DNA of 64,000 nucleotides, taken from positions 62,001 through 126,000 of the forward strand of contig JABACD010000010.1 in assembly GCA_014237855.1 (NCBI GenBank), read 5' to 3'. Within the stretch, counting starts at the first letter, position 1. The number at the start of each line of letters is the position of its first letter. The notes beneath the pieces are model-generated. The model did not search any database. It was not told the origin of the DNA and saw only the letters and a list, made by a program, of their open reading frames with translations. The translations under genes and the position numbers were made by a program. The stretch is from Planctomycetota bacterium (GTDB lineage Bacteria > Planctomycetota > UBA1135 > GCA-002686595). Of this stretch, positions 7,400 to 16,304 are shown in pieces.

Positions 7400-9928
7400 T
7401 CAGTCGCGTCCGAGGACCCGATAGGCGGCCCAGGCTCCGGCCGAGACACCGCTCTCCGCGAGCTGGCGGCGGGCACTCCGTGCGGCGCGGGAAGGGCCGA
7501 GGCCGCTGGCGATGCCCCGGTGGAACAGGGGCATGAACTGGCGCGCTACCTCATCGCGAATCGGCCAGAGGGTCACGAGCAGGTCCCGGGCTCCGGCTTC
7601 GAGCAGCGCGCGGGCAACTCCCTGGAGTCCACGCGAATCGAGCCGAGTGCCCTCCGCAGTCTCGCACGCAGCAAGAACGATCAGGTTGGCCGATGACTCC
7701 TCATTGGCTATCTCGCTGGCGCAGAGCACCTCTGCGCCTGACAGCTCGAGCCCCACAGCCGCATACCTTGCTGACTCGCAGCCAGCAAGGGAGAGCTGGT
7801 GAGTGGCGATGTGAATGGAGTCGCCCGAGCGAAGGGCCTCGACCAGTGCTTCTCGATTGAACATGTCGCCCGAGCGGAGCTCAGCCCCAGGGTAGATCGT
7901 GCTCAGTTCATCGAGCTCGTCTCTGGTGGCCGGGAGGCGATCCCTTCCACTTTCGTCCAGTGGACAGCCCAGGAGGCGCCAGCGAGCCTCGCCGGTCGCC
8001 GCCAATCCAGGAAGCCTTGCCGGCAACTCGGGCAGCACGAGGGTGGCGGCGAGTTCATCCAGAGAGCGTCCCTCCACGCGAAGCGCTTCCAGAGGTAGCC
8101 GCTCCACTGCGCCGTGAGCAAGGCAGAGGAGTCGCCCGTCGCTCATGCTGGCATTCTCCAACGAATCCAGAAGAGTCTCTGGGAAGAGCGCCGTGACCAG
8201 ATCACTCGAGAGGCGGTCGATGCGCCTGTCATCGTCCATGGTGAGGGCGCTGCACAGTCGTCGAGCGGCGCGCTGCAGCTCCATACGCCTCCGAGGGATC
8301 ACCATGCCGTGCGCCGCGCCGTTCGCAGCGATGTGCACTGCCACGCCCGAGTCAGCGCCCAGCACCCAGGTGACGAGTCCGTGCTCGTAGTGTGCCGCCC
8401 AGCCACGAAGATCTCCCTCGGTGAGAGGCTGCGAGAGCGGGCCCTGCTCACGAAGCTCGGAGCGCCAGGCCAGCGAGTGACCGCGCTCGATGATCAGCGC
8501 AGCCTCGAGCGAGCGGTCGAGGGCGATCAGCGCCTGGGCCTCCAGGACCACTGAGTGCAGACCAAGCCACTCACCCATGACGGTTGCGCTGGTTGCCTCG
8601 AGATCACTCTGCTGCTCGAGGCGGGCCTCCCAGCTATTGAAGATCCTGTGGGCCTCGGCAAGAGCCTTGAGGGTGTCAGAGGGGCGACCTTCGATCAGGT
8701 GGGCCTCACCGATGAGGACGGCAGCCCGACTGCGCCCACGTTCACTCATGTGGGGCAGCTCAGCTGCTGGCCGCTCGAGGGCCGCGAGGACCGCAGCGGA
8801 GTTCCTCTCCTCGATGTTCAGGGTTGCCTCCAGCAGCAGGGAGTCCTCGTCAGTTCTTGACTCTCCAAGTCGATCAAGGAGCTGGCGGGCACCCTCGAAG
8901 TCTTCTGTACGCACCCGAGCGATGGCCAGGACGAAACGCCAGGCATCGAGATCCGTTGCCTTGATAGGGCGGTTGCGTATGAGGAATTCGGCGGCGCGCT
9001 CGCCTTCATCGCGGTGAATCAGCAGGACCGCGTACTCACGTGCCAGCTCCCAGCACTCCTCGGGGCTGCGAAAACCCGCCAGCTGGACCAGCAGCTCTCG
9101 AGTCAGGACCGCATCCCCACGAGCCCGCGCAAGTCGGATGAGCCTGAGGATGGCGTGCTCCCTGTAGCTCTCGTTTCGCGTCAGCTCTGCCAGCCGTGAG
9201 CACTCCTCGAAGTGCAGGTGCGCCAGGTCTTCTCGACCATCGAGCACCTCCAGTCGGCCCATGAGCCAGAGCGGTTGGAGCTTGGGCGTCAGCATGCCGG
9301 CACGGCTGAAGATGGCCAATGCCTCCTGCAGATGCCTACGAGCCGATAGCATCACGTCCTGGCGCAGATCATCCTCGGTCTCGAGAAACTCGAGCCACTG
9401 CACCTCGATCTCACCGGCAAGTGCCAGGGCACGTCCAGCGGGGACGAAGTCAGCGGTGGGTAGGACCCGTGCTGCAAGCGTGTCGAGTTCGGTGCAGAAG
9501 ACTCCGAGGTCCTTGTCCCACCGCTCTCCGGAGTACTCGCCGACCCGGTTCCAGATACCGAGGAACTCATCGTATGCAGCCAGTCCAAGCCGGCGTTCAC
9601 TGGCAGTCAGTTGAGCGTAGTACTCGGCCACCACTTCGGCATCGGGGCGACCGTGATCCACGGCCAGCCGGGTGGCTTCATCTCGCAACCCAACGAGGGA
9701 GTCATCCTGGCCGGCGCGGAACTCACCGAGCCTCTCGACGAAGTTCTGGTAGGTCCGGGGGTAGTCGTCGTTCGGCTCCTGGAGGTCTTGAGGAGTGCCG
9801 TTGATCTCGGTCCCGGCGTCACCTGCCTGGACTGAGCCCCCTGCTTCACCATCCTGGGTTTTCAGAATGGCGAGGCCAATGAGGATCGCTCCCAGGCCCA
9901 GGATGAGTGTGCTCTTCGTGCTCGGCAC
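7400..9928 (-). CDS. TPR-CHAT domain protease-like protein
   Basis: An 842-residue protein with one N-terminal hydrophobic anchor (residues ~7-23), a long alpha-helical region of TPR-like repeats (~60-500) and a C-terminal CHAT domain. CHAT domains are caspase/separase-like cysteine proteases; the expected dyad is present as His710 (HIATHQ) and Cys755 (LAACETA), so it may be active. The anchor suggests the bulk sits on one face of the membrane. It is third in a minus-strand operon after an ECF sigma factor and a zinc anti-sigma-like protein, with 15 bases between it and the latter, which suggests it is a regulator or effector of that signalling unit. The protease substrate is unknown. Confidence 0.8.
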   Translation of the reverse strand: MPSTKSTLILGLGAILIGLAILKTQDGEAGGSVQAGDAGTEINGTPQDLQEPNDDYPRTYQNFVERLGEFRAGQDDSLVGLRDEATRLAVDHGRPDAEVVAEYYAQLTASERRLGLAAYDEFLGIWNRVGEYSGERWDKDLGVFCTELDTLAARVLPTADFVPAGRALALAGEIEVQWLEFLETEDDLRQDVMLSARRHLQEALAIFSRAGMLTPKLQPLWLMGRLEVLDGREDLAHLHFEECSRLAELTRNESYREHAILRLIRLARARGDAVLTRELLVQLAGFRSPEECWELAREYAVLLIHRDEGERAAEFLIRNRPIKATDLDAWRFVLAIARVRTEDFEGARQLLDRLGESRTDEDSLLLEATLNIEERNSAAVLAALERPAAELPHMSERGRSRAAVLIGEAHLIEGRPSDTLKALAEAHRIFNSWEARLEQQSDLEATSATVMGEWLGLHSVVLEAQALIALDRSLEAALIIERGHSLAWRSELREQGPLSQPLTEGDLRGWAAHYEHGLVTWVLGADSGVAVHIAANGAAHGMVIPRRRMELQRAARRLCSALTMDDDRRIDRLSSDLVTALFPETLLDSLENASMSDGRLLCLAHGAVERLPLEALRVEGRSLDELAATLVLPELPARLPGLAATGEARWRLLGCPLDESGRDRLPATRDELDELSTIYPGAELRSGDMFNREALVEALRSGDSIHIATHQLSLAGCESARYAAVGLELSGAEVLCASEIANEESSANLIVLAACETAEGTRLDSRGLQGVARALLEAGARDLLVTLWPIRDEVARQFMPLFHRGIASGLGPSRAARSARRQLAESGVSAGAWAAYRVLGRD

Positions 9929-9943
9929 TCGACCGAGGGGCCG

Positions 9944-10996
9944 CTAGTCGGCAGAGAGTCGCAGGTAGTTCTCGCGCTGCGGACTCTGAGGAAGCCTGCG
10001 GGCGAGGGCGCGCGCGTCAGCAATGAACCCTGATGCGTGCAGCTCCCTGATTGCTTCGACCAGCTCAGAGACACTGGCCTCGGCATCCAGGCTGGTGAGC
10101 AGGTCTGTGAGCTGTGGATCCTCGATGACCACCAGGTCCGCCGAGACCACGTCCTGTTCCAGGCCATTCACCTCGGCCCAGGCGCGCCAGCTGTAGCTCC
10201 CGAGCGGAAGGGCAGCGCCGGCGAGCGAGGGAGAGGCCTCCCGCAGGTCCTGAACTCGCACACCCTGCTCGAAAGGGCCGCCGTCGTTCATCCTGACCTC
10301 GACGCGATACTCGCCGGCCGTTGCGACACCTTCGAACTCGAAGTAGGGGCTGGCGAGGAGTTCGCCCGTCTCAGCGTCGGGGACGGCCAGGAGCTTGAGC
10401 TGGGGGAAGTGTGCGGTGGTGCTTGGCCCCCTGGTGATCGTGTGCTCGGGGAGATGGTCGAGTCCCAGGCCTCGATCGCCCATCATGAAGGGGACCATGA
10501 TCATGCCCGCGACGCTGGCTGCCACCAGGAACAGGCGCCATCGTGCCGAGGTGTCCAGAGGCCTTGCGGGTACCGAATGCAGGTTCGGGGCCTGTTCCGA
10601 ACTCGCCTCGAGGGGCAGCGGCGGGGGAGTTCGAAGCGTGGCAATCAGGCCGGCGCAATTGGCGCAGCTCTCCAGGTGACGTGCCAGGATCTCCTCTCGA
10701 ACCTCTCCAAGGTACTGGAAGCCCGGGCCGCGGCCGAAATCGAAGAGCTCTTCAGCGGGAGGGCAGGTGCTGGCATCGAAGCGCTCGGCCTCCGCGCGAT
10801 CAGCTTCCCGGGCAGCCTCGTTCAATTCTCGCTCGACGACACGCAATCCAGCGAGGCGACGGGCGCTCCGTGGGTGTGAGGCCAGCTTGATGAGGGCGCT
10901 GTCCTCCAGGTCCTCCCAGTGCAGAAGGGCGTCCTTCAGCTGGTCGGCTGTCGCTTCCTCGAGCGGCGGTATTGTCCTGGTCTTCGGGCTTTCCAT
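9944..10996 (-). CDS. Anti-sigma-factor-like protein with zinc-binding HxxxCxxC motif
   Basis: A 350-residue single-pass membrane protein. The cytoplasmic part carries HLESCANC (His107, Cys111, Cys114), the HxxxCxxC core of ZAS anti-sigma factors. One membrane segment follows at ~155-172, then a C-terminal domain likely outside the membrane. The ATG at 10996 is preferred because an earlier ATG at 11089 lies inside the sigma gene, though the earlier start cannot be excluded. It sits directly behind the sigma factor and before the CHAT-TPR gene. By analogy with other ECF systems it should hold the sigma factor inactive until a signal arrives. Confidence 0.75.
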   Translation of the reverse strand: MESPKTRTIPPLEEATADQLKDALLHWEDLEDSALIKLASHPRSARRLAGLRVVERELNEAAREADRAEAERFDASTCPPAEELFDFGRGPGFQYLGEVREEILARHLESCANCAGLIATLRTPPPLPLEASSEQAPNLHSVPARPLDTSARWRLFLVAASVAGMIMVPFMMGDRGLGLDHLPEHTITRGPSTTAHFPQLKLLAVPDAETGELLASPYFEFEGVATAGEYRVEVRMNDGGPFEQGVRVQDLREASPSLAGAALPLGSYSWRAWAEVNGLEQDVVSADLVVIEDPQLTDLLTSLDAEASVSELVEAIRELHASGFIADARALARRLPQSPQRENYLRLSAD

Positions 10997-11051
10997 TGTC
11001 AGATTCTGGAGGGCTCTGTATCTCTCTTCCGTGGGCTGCGGGTGTGCGGGG

Positions 11052-11663
11052 TCAGCTATTCGCGCTTTTTTGCAGGTACCCCTCGGCATCGGCCATCTTC
11101 TCGAGAGAGAAGTCGTTCAGAAGGACGCGTCTCAAGGCAGTCGAGGCTCGCTTGAGCCTGTACTTGCACTGCTCATGCGAGATCCCGAGGTGTCCGGAGA
11201 TCTCACCGAGGGTGTGCCCCTGGACAAAGCGCAGGTCGAGCAGGCTGCGCTCCTCGCCCTCCAGCTGGATCAGAGCTCGTCGAACCAGGGTTCCAATCTC
11301 CGCAACGCCAGCCTCCTCACCCGGACCGGGTGAAGGATCCGGACGCTCGGGGACGAGGTTTCCAACGGGTGTAACTCTTGATGGCCTGGTACCTTGCGTG
11401 CGTCGCATGATGTCGACGCAGCGACACCAGGCGACCCGGTACAGCCAGGTTCCGAGGGATCCCTTGTTGGAATCGAAGCGGTCGGCGTCCAGGCGTTCGA
11501 GGACGTAGAGCACCAGCTCCTGGTAGAGGTCGTCTCTACCGGCTGGATCCTTCTCGAAGTGGCCGATGCAGTGGAACAGGAGCGAGCGGTAGCGGTCCAG
11601 GAAGGCGCAAACGGCCCCCTCGTCCCTGGCCTTCAGGCCCTGTACCAGTTGGAGTTCGTCCAT
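11052..11663 (-). CDS. ECF-type RNA polymerase sigma factor
   Basis: A 203-residue sigma-70-family factor of the extracytoplasmic-function class. The sigma-2 region lies at ~1-90, including a DLYQELVLYV helix and a TWLYRVAWCRCVDIMRR -10-binding helix. The sigma-4 HTH lies at ~130-190 (GHTLGEISGHLGISHEQCKYRLKRA region). The reading frame is open to 11825, but the upstream part is Arg/Pro-rich and unlike the family, so the ATG at 11663 is chosen. It heads an operon with an anti-sigma-like gene and a CHAT-TPR gene. The promoters it reads cannot be deduced here. Confidence 0.88.
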   Translation of the reverse strand: MDELQLVQGLKARDEGAVCAFLDRYRSLLFHCIGHFEKDPAGRDDLYQELVLYVLERLDADRFDSNKGSLGTWLYRVAWCRCVDIMRRTQGTRPSRVTPVGNLVPERPDPSPGPGEEAGVAEIGTLVRRALIQLEGEERSLLDLRFVQGHTLGEISGHLGISHEQCKYRLKRASTALRRVLLNDFSLEKMADAEGYLQKSANS

Positions 11664-12070
11664 GGGATTCGCGAGCCGGTTTTCTCGCCTCGCAGTAGCC
11701 TGGATACGCCTTTTCCTGGGGCGTTTCAACGGTCTGCCTGCTTCGGATGGGTATCTGGGCCCGCGGGCCCTGATCTGGGAGGGTCCAGATAGTCTTGCCC
11801 GGAAGTCCTCTGGAAGCTCATGCACAGTACGCCCCCCTTTGCCCGGTACTTTTCAGTACCCAGGATCGGGAGCCGTGCTGGAGAAATACCCGCCGGCTAC
11901 CTATATTTGTTGCGCCGTTTCACGGCTGAGTACCCCCGTCCGGACCCGAGCAGCCTCATCCGGAGGCATCCGCTAACTCTGCTCTGGTGATCCTCCCGGT
12001 CCTCCGGGAGAGCTCCGAAGGTCCCAAACCGACCCAGATCCACGGCTCCAAGCAGCCGTGAGGTGACACT
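11664..12070. promoter_or_regulatory. Divergent regulatory region with palindrome and two leader hairpins
   Basis: About 400 bases without a clear gene separate the sigma operon (leftward) from the thiolase/mutase operon (rightward). A perfect 14-bp palindrome GGGCCCGCGGGCCC lies at 11757-11770, followed by ATCTGG/CCAGAT arms (11773-11790). GGTACT-TTTC-AGTACC is at 11845-11860. Two perfect 7-bp hairpins lie just before the thiolase start: CTCCCGG/CCGGGAG at 11993-12010 and CACGGCT/AGCCGTG at 12041-12060, the latter ending 10 bases before the GTG. These may serve as operators and translational control structures. No cobalamin-riboswitch B12 box was recognised. Confidence 0.5.
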
Positions 12071-13249
12071 GTGAGAGATGCCGTCATTGCCAGTGCTTGC
12101 CGCACTCCTATCGCCAAGTTCCAAGGGGGCCTCTCGAGCTTCCGTGCCCCTGAGCTGGGGGCGCTTGCCATCGATGAGGCCTTGAAGAGAGCGCGGGTCG
12201 CCCCCGAGCTGGTCGAAGAGGTGATCATGGGCAACGTGTTGCAGGCGGGTATCGGGCAGAACCCGGCTCGTCAGGCAGCTCGAGCTGCCGGCATTCCCGA
12301 CGAGGTTGGCAGCTTCACGGTCAACATGGTCTGTGGGAGTGGGCTGAAGTCCGTGATGCTCGCTGCCCAGGCGATTCGCGCAGGGGACGCTGACCTGATC
12401 GTGGCCGGCGGCATGGAGAGCATGAGCAATGCTCCCTACATCCTGCCCCAGGCGCGACAGGGCCAGAGGCTGGGGCATGGTCAGCTACTGGACTCGATGG
12501 TGCACGACGGCCTGTGGGACATCTACAACGATTACCACATGGGGATAACGGGGGAAAACGTCGCAGAGAAGCATGACGTGACCCGGGCTGCCCAGGATGA
12601 ATTCGCTGCACGCAGTCACCAGAAGGCGGCCGAGGCCACCGAGGCGGGGCGCTTCGATGAGGAGCGCTTCGCGATCTCCGTCCCCCAGCGCAAGGGGGAC
12701 CCTCAGGAGTTCAACATCGATGAGACAATACGGGGCGGCATGACAGCTGACTCGATCGCGAAGATGCGACCGGCTTTCAAGAAGGACGGTACGGTGACCG
12801 CAGCCAACGCCTCTGCGATCAACGATGGTGCCTCCGCCCTCGTCGTGATGAGCGCGGACAAGGCCAAGGAGCTGGGAGTGTCACCCCTGGCGAGGATCAC
12901 CGGCTATGCAACGGGGGGCTGCGCGCCGGAGTGGGTCATGATGGCTCCTGGCAAGTCGATTCCCGCCTGTGCGGCAAGGGTGGGGATGGCACATGGGGAC
13001 TTCGACCTGCACGAGATCAATGAGGCCTTCAGCGCGGCTGCCATCGCTCTCACGCGGACCCTCGATCTCGATCCCGAGCGGATCAACGTCAATGGTGGCG
13101 CCGTTGGCCTGGGGCATCCGATCGGAGCTTCCGGGGCACGCATCTTGACCACCCTGCTGTACGCCATGAAGCAGCGCGACGCCAGGACCGGGATGGCTTC
13201 CTTGTGCCTCGGTGGTGGAAACGCGGTCTCCCTGGCGGTGGAGATGTAG
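12071..13249 (+). CDS. Acetyl-CoA acetyltransferase (thiolase)
   Basis: A 392-residue thiolase that interconverts acetoacetyl-CoA and two acetyl-CoA, or longer 3-ketoacyl-CoA analogues. The active-site residues are visible: nucleophile Cys88 (NMVCGSGLK), His349 ([12 protein letters not shown]) and the C-terminal Cys379 (LCLGGG), plus HEINEAF. It begins with a GTG and GAGGTGAC just upstream, beneath a hairpin. It is first in a run of at least eight co-directional genes around a B12-dependent mutase. There it would perform the terminal cleavage of acetoacetyl-CoA. Confidence 0.9.
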   Translation: MRDAVIASACRTPIAKFQGGLSSFRAPELGALAIDEALKRARVAPELVEEVIMGNVLQAGIGQNPARQAARAAGIPDEVGSFTVNMVCGSGLKSVMLAAQAIRAGDADLIVAGGMESMSNAPYILPQARQGQRLGHGQLLDSMVHDGLWDIYNDYHMGITGENVAEKHDVTRAAQDEFAARSHQKAAEATEAGRFDEERFAISVPQRKGDPQEFNIDETIRGGMTADSIAKMRPAFKKDGTVTAANASAINDGASALVVMSADKAKELGVSPLARITGYATGGCAPEWVMMAPGKSIPACAARVGMAHGDFDLHEINEAFSAAAIALTRTLDLDPERINVNGGAVGLGHPIGASGARILTTLLYAMKQRDARTGMASLCLGGGNAVSLAVEM

Positions 13250-13253
13250 GGCC

Positions 13254-14114
13254 ATGAGTGTTCCTTTCTACTCAAAGGTCGGCGTGGTTGGCGCAGGGAC
13301 CATGGGCAACGGGATCGTGCAGGTCTTCGCGACGCATGGCACCGAGGTCTTGATGCTCGACAGCAACCCCAAGGCCCTGGAGGGGGGGCTGGGTGCCATC
13401 GAGAAGAGCCTGGGGCGCCTGATCAAGAAGGAGAAGATCAGTGAAGAGGAGGCGCGGGCGATCGTCGGGCGCATCTCGACCGGCACCGATCTCTCGGCGC
13501 TCTCCGATCAAGCTCTGGTCATCGAGGCGGTCGTCGAGCGCGCCGATGTCAAGGCCACGATCTTCGAGACCCTCGACTCCATCACTCCCCAGTCAACAAT
13601 CCTGGCAACCAACACCTCCTCGATCTCGATCACCGAGATCGCCGCGAGTACCAATCGACCAGACAGGGTGATCGGGATGCACTTCATGAACCCCGTCCCG
13701 CTGATGAAGCTGGTCGAGGTCATTCGAGGCCAAGCGACCAGTGCCGAGACGACCGCGGCAGTGGTGGCTTGCTCCGAGGCAATTGGCAAGGTCCCCGTCG
13801 AGGCCAATGACTACCCTGGCTTCGTCTCGAATCGAGTGCTGATGCCAATGATCAATGAGGCTGTCTTCTGCCTCATGGAGGGTGTCGCGACCCGCGAGGG
13901 CATCGACACTGTGATGAAGCTTGGCATGGCCCATCCGATGGGGCCCCTGACCCTGGCAGACCTGATCGGGCTCGATGTCTGCCTGGACATCATGGAAGTC
14001 CTCCATGATGGGTTAGGGGATAGCAAGTACCGCCCTTGTCCACTCCTGCGGCGGATGGTTGCAGCGGGGCAGCTGGGGCGAAAGACCGGAAAGGGCTTCT
14101 ACGAGTACGAATAA
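13254..14114 (+). CDS. hbd: 3-hydroxybutyryl-CoA dehydrogenase
   Basis: A 286-residue NAD(P)-dependent 3-hydroxyacyl-CoA dehydrogenase of the short, single-function type. The dinucleotide motif [13 protein letters not shown] is at residues ~9-21, the conserved [15 protein letters not shown] carries the catalytic His, and the dimerisation domain contains [15 protein letters not shown]-like sequence. The ATG lies four bases after the thiolase stop, so the two are probably cotranslated. It oxidises (S)-3-hydroxybutyryl-CoA to acetoacetyl-CoA, the substrate of the thiolase before it. Confidence 0.9.
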   Translation: MSVPFYSKVGVVGAGTMGNGIVQVFATHGTEVLMLDSNPKALEGGLGAIEKSLGRLIKKEKISEEEARAIVGRISTGTDLSALSDQALVIEAVVERADVKATIFETLDSITPQSTILATNTSSISITEIAASTNRPDRVIGMHFMNPVPLMKLVEVIRGQATSAETTAAVVACSEAIGKVPVEANDYPGFVSNRVLMPMINEAVFCLMEGVATREGIDTVMKLGMAHPMGPLTLADLIGLDVCLDIMEVLHDGLGDSKYRPCPLLRRMVAAGQLGRKTGKGFYEYE

Positions 14115-14157
14115 GGCGGATAGACGCTCCTCAATCAGGCAGCGCTCGAAGGAACAG

Positions 14158-15300
14158 ATGGATTTCCAACTTACCGAAGAACAGACAATGGTTCGCGACA
14201 TGGCGCGCGAGTTCGCAGAGAACGAACTCCTGCCCAGGGCGCGGAAACACGACGAACAGGGCTTCCTCGATCCGGAAGTGTTCGAGATGCTCCGGGAGCT
14301 AGGCTTCTTTGGCTTCACGATCGCGGAGGAATTTGGCGGGGCCGGCCTCGGCAACCTGGAGCTGGCCTTGCTGCTGGAAGAGCTCAACTTTGCTTGTGCC
14401 TCTACCGGTGTGACGGTCTCGGTGCACAACAGCCTCCTGGGCGGGCCGATCAAGAAGTTCGGTTCTCCGGAGCAGCAAGCACGCTGGCTACCCTTGCTCT
14501 CGACTGGTGAGCGGATTGGTTGCTACTGCCTGACCGAGCCGAATGCTGGCTCCGATGCAGGGTCACTTGTTACCTCAGCGGTTCGAGATGGGGACGACTG
14601 GATTCTCAATGGGACCAAGGTTTGGGTGACCAATGGTGGATTTGCCGGCCTCGGCATTGTCTACGCCCGCACGAGTACTGAGCTCAAGGGTCCCAAGGGG
14701 ATCTCGGCATTCCTGGTTCCCATGGAGACCGAGGGTGTCACCGTGGGGAAGACTGAGAAGAAGACGGGAATCCGCGGTTCCTCGACCACGGAAGTCCTGT
14801 TCGAGAAGGTGCGCGTCCCCGCTGATGCACTCCTGGGTGAAGAGAACCGTGGTTTCCCGATCGCCATGGACACCCTCGATGGCGGACGAATTGGCATCGC
14901 AGCGCAGGCTGTCGGGATTGGTCGCGCATGCCTGGAGGCCTCGATTCGATACGCCAAGGAACGCGAGCAGTTCGGTAGCCCGATCGGCAAGTTCCAGGCG
15001 ATCCAGTGGAAGATCGCTGATATGGGGACGCGAGTCGATGCCGCCCGTCTGCTGGCGCATCGAGCCGCACACCTGCGCGACCGCAGCGAGCCCTGCACCT
15101 TGCAGGCTGCTCAGGCCAAGCTATTTGCCTCCGGCGCCTGCAACTTCGCTGCAGACGAGTGCCTCCAGATCTATGGTGGGGCAGGGTACACCGATGATTT
15201 CGAGGTCGAACGACTCTTCCGTGATGCGCGCATCACGGAGATCTACGAGGGCGCTACAGATATCCAGCGCATCGTGGTCGCTCGCAACCTCATGGTTTGA
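14158..15300 (+). CDS. Short-chain acyl-CoA dehydrogenase
   Basis: A 380-residue FAD-dependent acyl-CoA dehydrogenase. It shows YCLTEPNAGSDAGS for flavin contact and the catalytic base Glu364 in IYEGATDIQRI, the position used by butyryl-CoA-type and isobutyryl-CoA-type enzymes. AAGGAAC six bases before the ATG supports the start; the open frame upstream overlaps the previous gene and was not used. In this operon a butyryl-CoA to crotonyl-CoA step fits well, although isobutyryl- or 2-methylbutyryl-CoA cannot be excluded. Confidence 0.88.
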   Translation: MDFQLTEEQTMVRDMAREFAENELLPRARKHDEQGFLDPEVFEMLRELGFFGFTIAEEFGGAGLGNLELALLLEELNFACASTGVTVSVHNSLLGGPIKKFGSPEQQARWLPLLSTGERIGCYCLTEPNAGSDAGSLVTSAVRDGDDWILNGTKVWVTNGGFAGLGIVYARTSTELKGPKGISAFLVPMETEGVTVGKTEKKTGIRGSSTTEVLFEKVRVPADALLGEENRGFPIAMDTLDGGRIGIAAQAVGIGRACLEASIRYAKEREQFGSPIGKFQAIQWKIADMGTRVDAARLLAHRAAHLRDRSEPCTLQAAQAKLFASGACNFAADECLQIYGGAGYTDDFEVERLFRDARITEIYEGATDIQRIVVARNLMV

Positions 15301-15322
15301 TCCCGAGTCCAACTTCACTCCG

Positions 15323-16282
15323 ATGACCGTGGCCGAGAAGAAGAAGCCTATCGCCGAGCGCCTTCTCGAGGGTGACCGCAACGCGGTCGCTCGGTTGATC
15401 ACTTGGGCGGAGAATGGTGACACCCGCTTTCATCAGGCGCTTGCGGGTATCTACCCGGAGCTAGGTCGCGCACGACGCCTCGGGGTCACGGGGCCACCTG
15501 GTGCTGGCAAGAGCACTCTGGTCAACGAGCTCGTGGGGGAGTTGCGTCGAGAAGACCGTCAGGTAGGTGTTCTTGCTGTCGATCCCTCGAGCCCCTTCAC
15601 CGGGGGGGCTCTGCTCGGAGATCGGATACGCATGGAGTCGCGCACCATCGACCCTGGAGTCTTTATTCGCTCCATGGCCAGCCGCGACAGTCACGGGGGA
15701 CTGGCCCGAGCAACGATTGATGCCTGTGATGTGATGGACGCCTTCGGGTTCGATGATGTCCTGATCGAGACGGTGGGAGTCGGTCAGGCAGAGTACGACG
15801 TGGTCTCTGCGGCCGACACCGTGGTGGTGGTCCTCTGCCCGGGCGCCGGTGACAGTATTCAGGCAATGAAGTCAGGGCTGCTCGAGGTCGCGGACATCAT
15901 CGTGGTGAACAAGAACGACCTGCCAGGTGCCCAGAGGATGGTCGTCGACCTCGAGGAGGCCGTGCACATCCGGCTGGCGGGCAAGGGGCGCTGGATCACT
16001 CCGGTCGTGACCTGCAGCGCCGGGCGTGGCGAGGCGGTGGCAGATGTCCTCGCCGAGATTTCAAGGCATGGAGAGCACCTTGGGGAGCAGGGCCTGAGCG
16101 CTCTGCGAACCCAAAAACGAGCGGGGCAGGTGCGACTCGCCGTCGGGGAGCTAATAGACGACTACCTGTGGGGAGAGGCAGGCTACAGTCAGAGGGTAGC
16201 CAGCGAACTCGACGCCGGACGAACTCCCTACGAGGTCGCGGGTGAGATCCGTGACGCGGTACTTCGCGGTGAGCGGCCGTGA
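15323..16282 (+). CDS. meaB: MeaB/ArgK-family G3E GTPase, chaperone of a B12-dependent mutase
   Basis: A 319-residue P-loop GTPase. Walker A is GPPGAGKST (57-65), followed by AVDPSSPFTGGALLGDR, the SRDSHGG loop, ETVGVGQ and NKND for guanine recognition, all typical of MeaB. MeaB proteins load and protect adenosylcobalamin in methylmalonyl- or isobutyryl-CoA mutases. It lies directly before the mutase large-subunit gene. The start at 15323 follows the preceding stop by 22 bases; an earlier open frame is antisense noise over the dehydrogenase. Confidence 0.92.
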   Translation: MTVAEKKKPIAERLLEGDRNAVARLITWAENGDTRFHQALAGIYPELGRARRLGVTGPPGAGKSTLVNELVGELRREDRQVGVLAVDPSSPFTGGALLGDRIRMESRTIDPGVFIRSMASRDSHGGLARATIDACDVMDAFGFDDVLIETVGVGQAEYDVVSAADTVVVVLCPGAGDSIQAMKSGLLEVADIIVVNKNDLPGAQRMVVDLEEAVHIRLAGKGRWITPVVTCSAGRGEAVADVLAEISRHGEHLGEQGLSALRTQKRAGQVRLAVGELIDDYLWGEAGYSQRVASELDAGRTPYEVAGEIRDAVLRGERP

Positions 16283-16304
16283 GCTGCCTCCCCTCCGATA
16301 TCGA

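Noticed and set aside
11940-12070. Cobalamin riboswitch before the mutase operon
   Set aside because: Hairpins are present but no B12-box or expected multi-stem arrangement was recognised.
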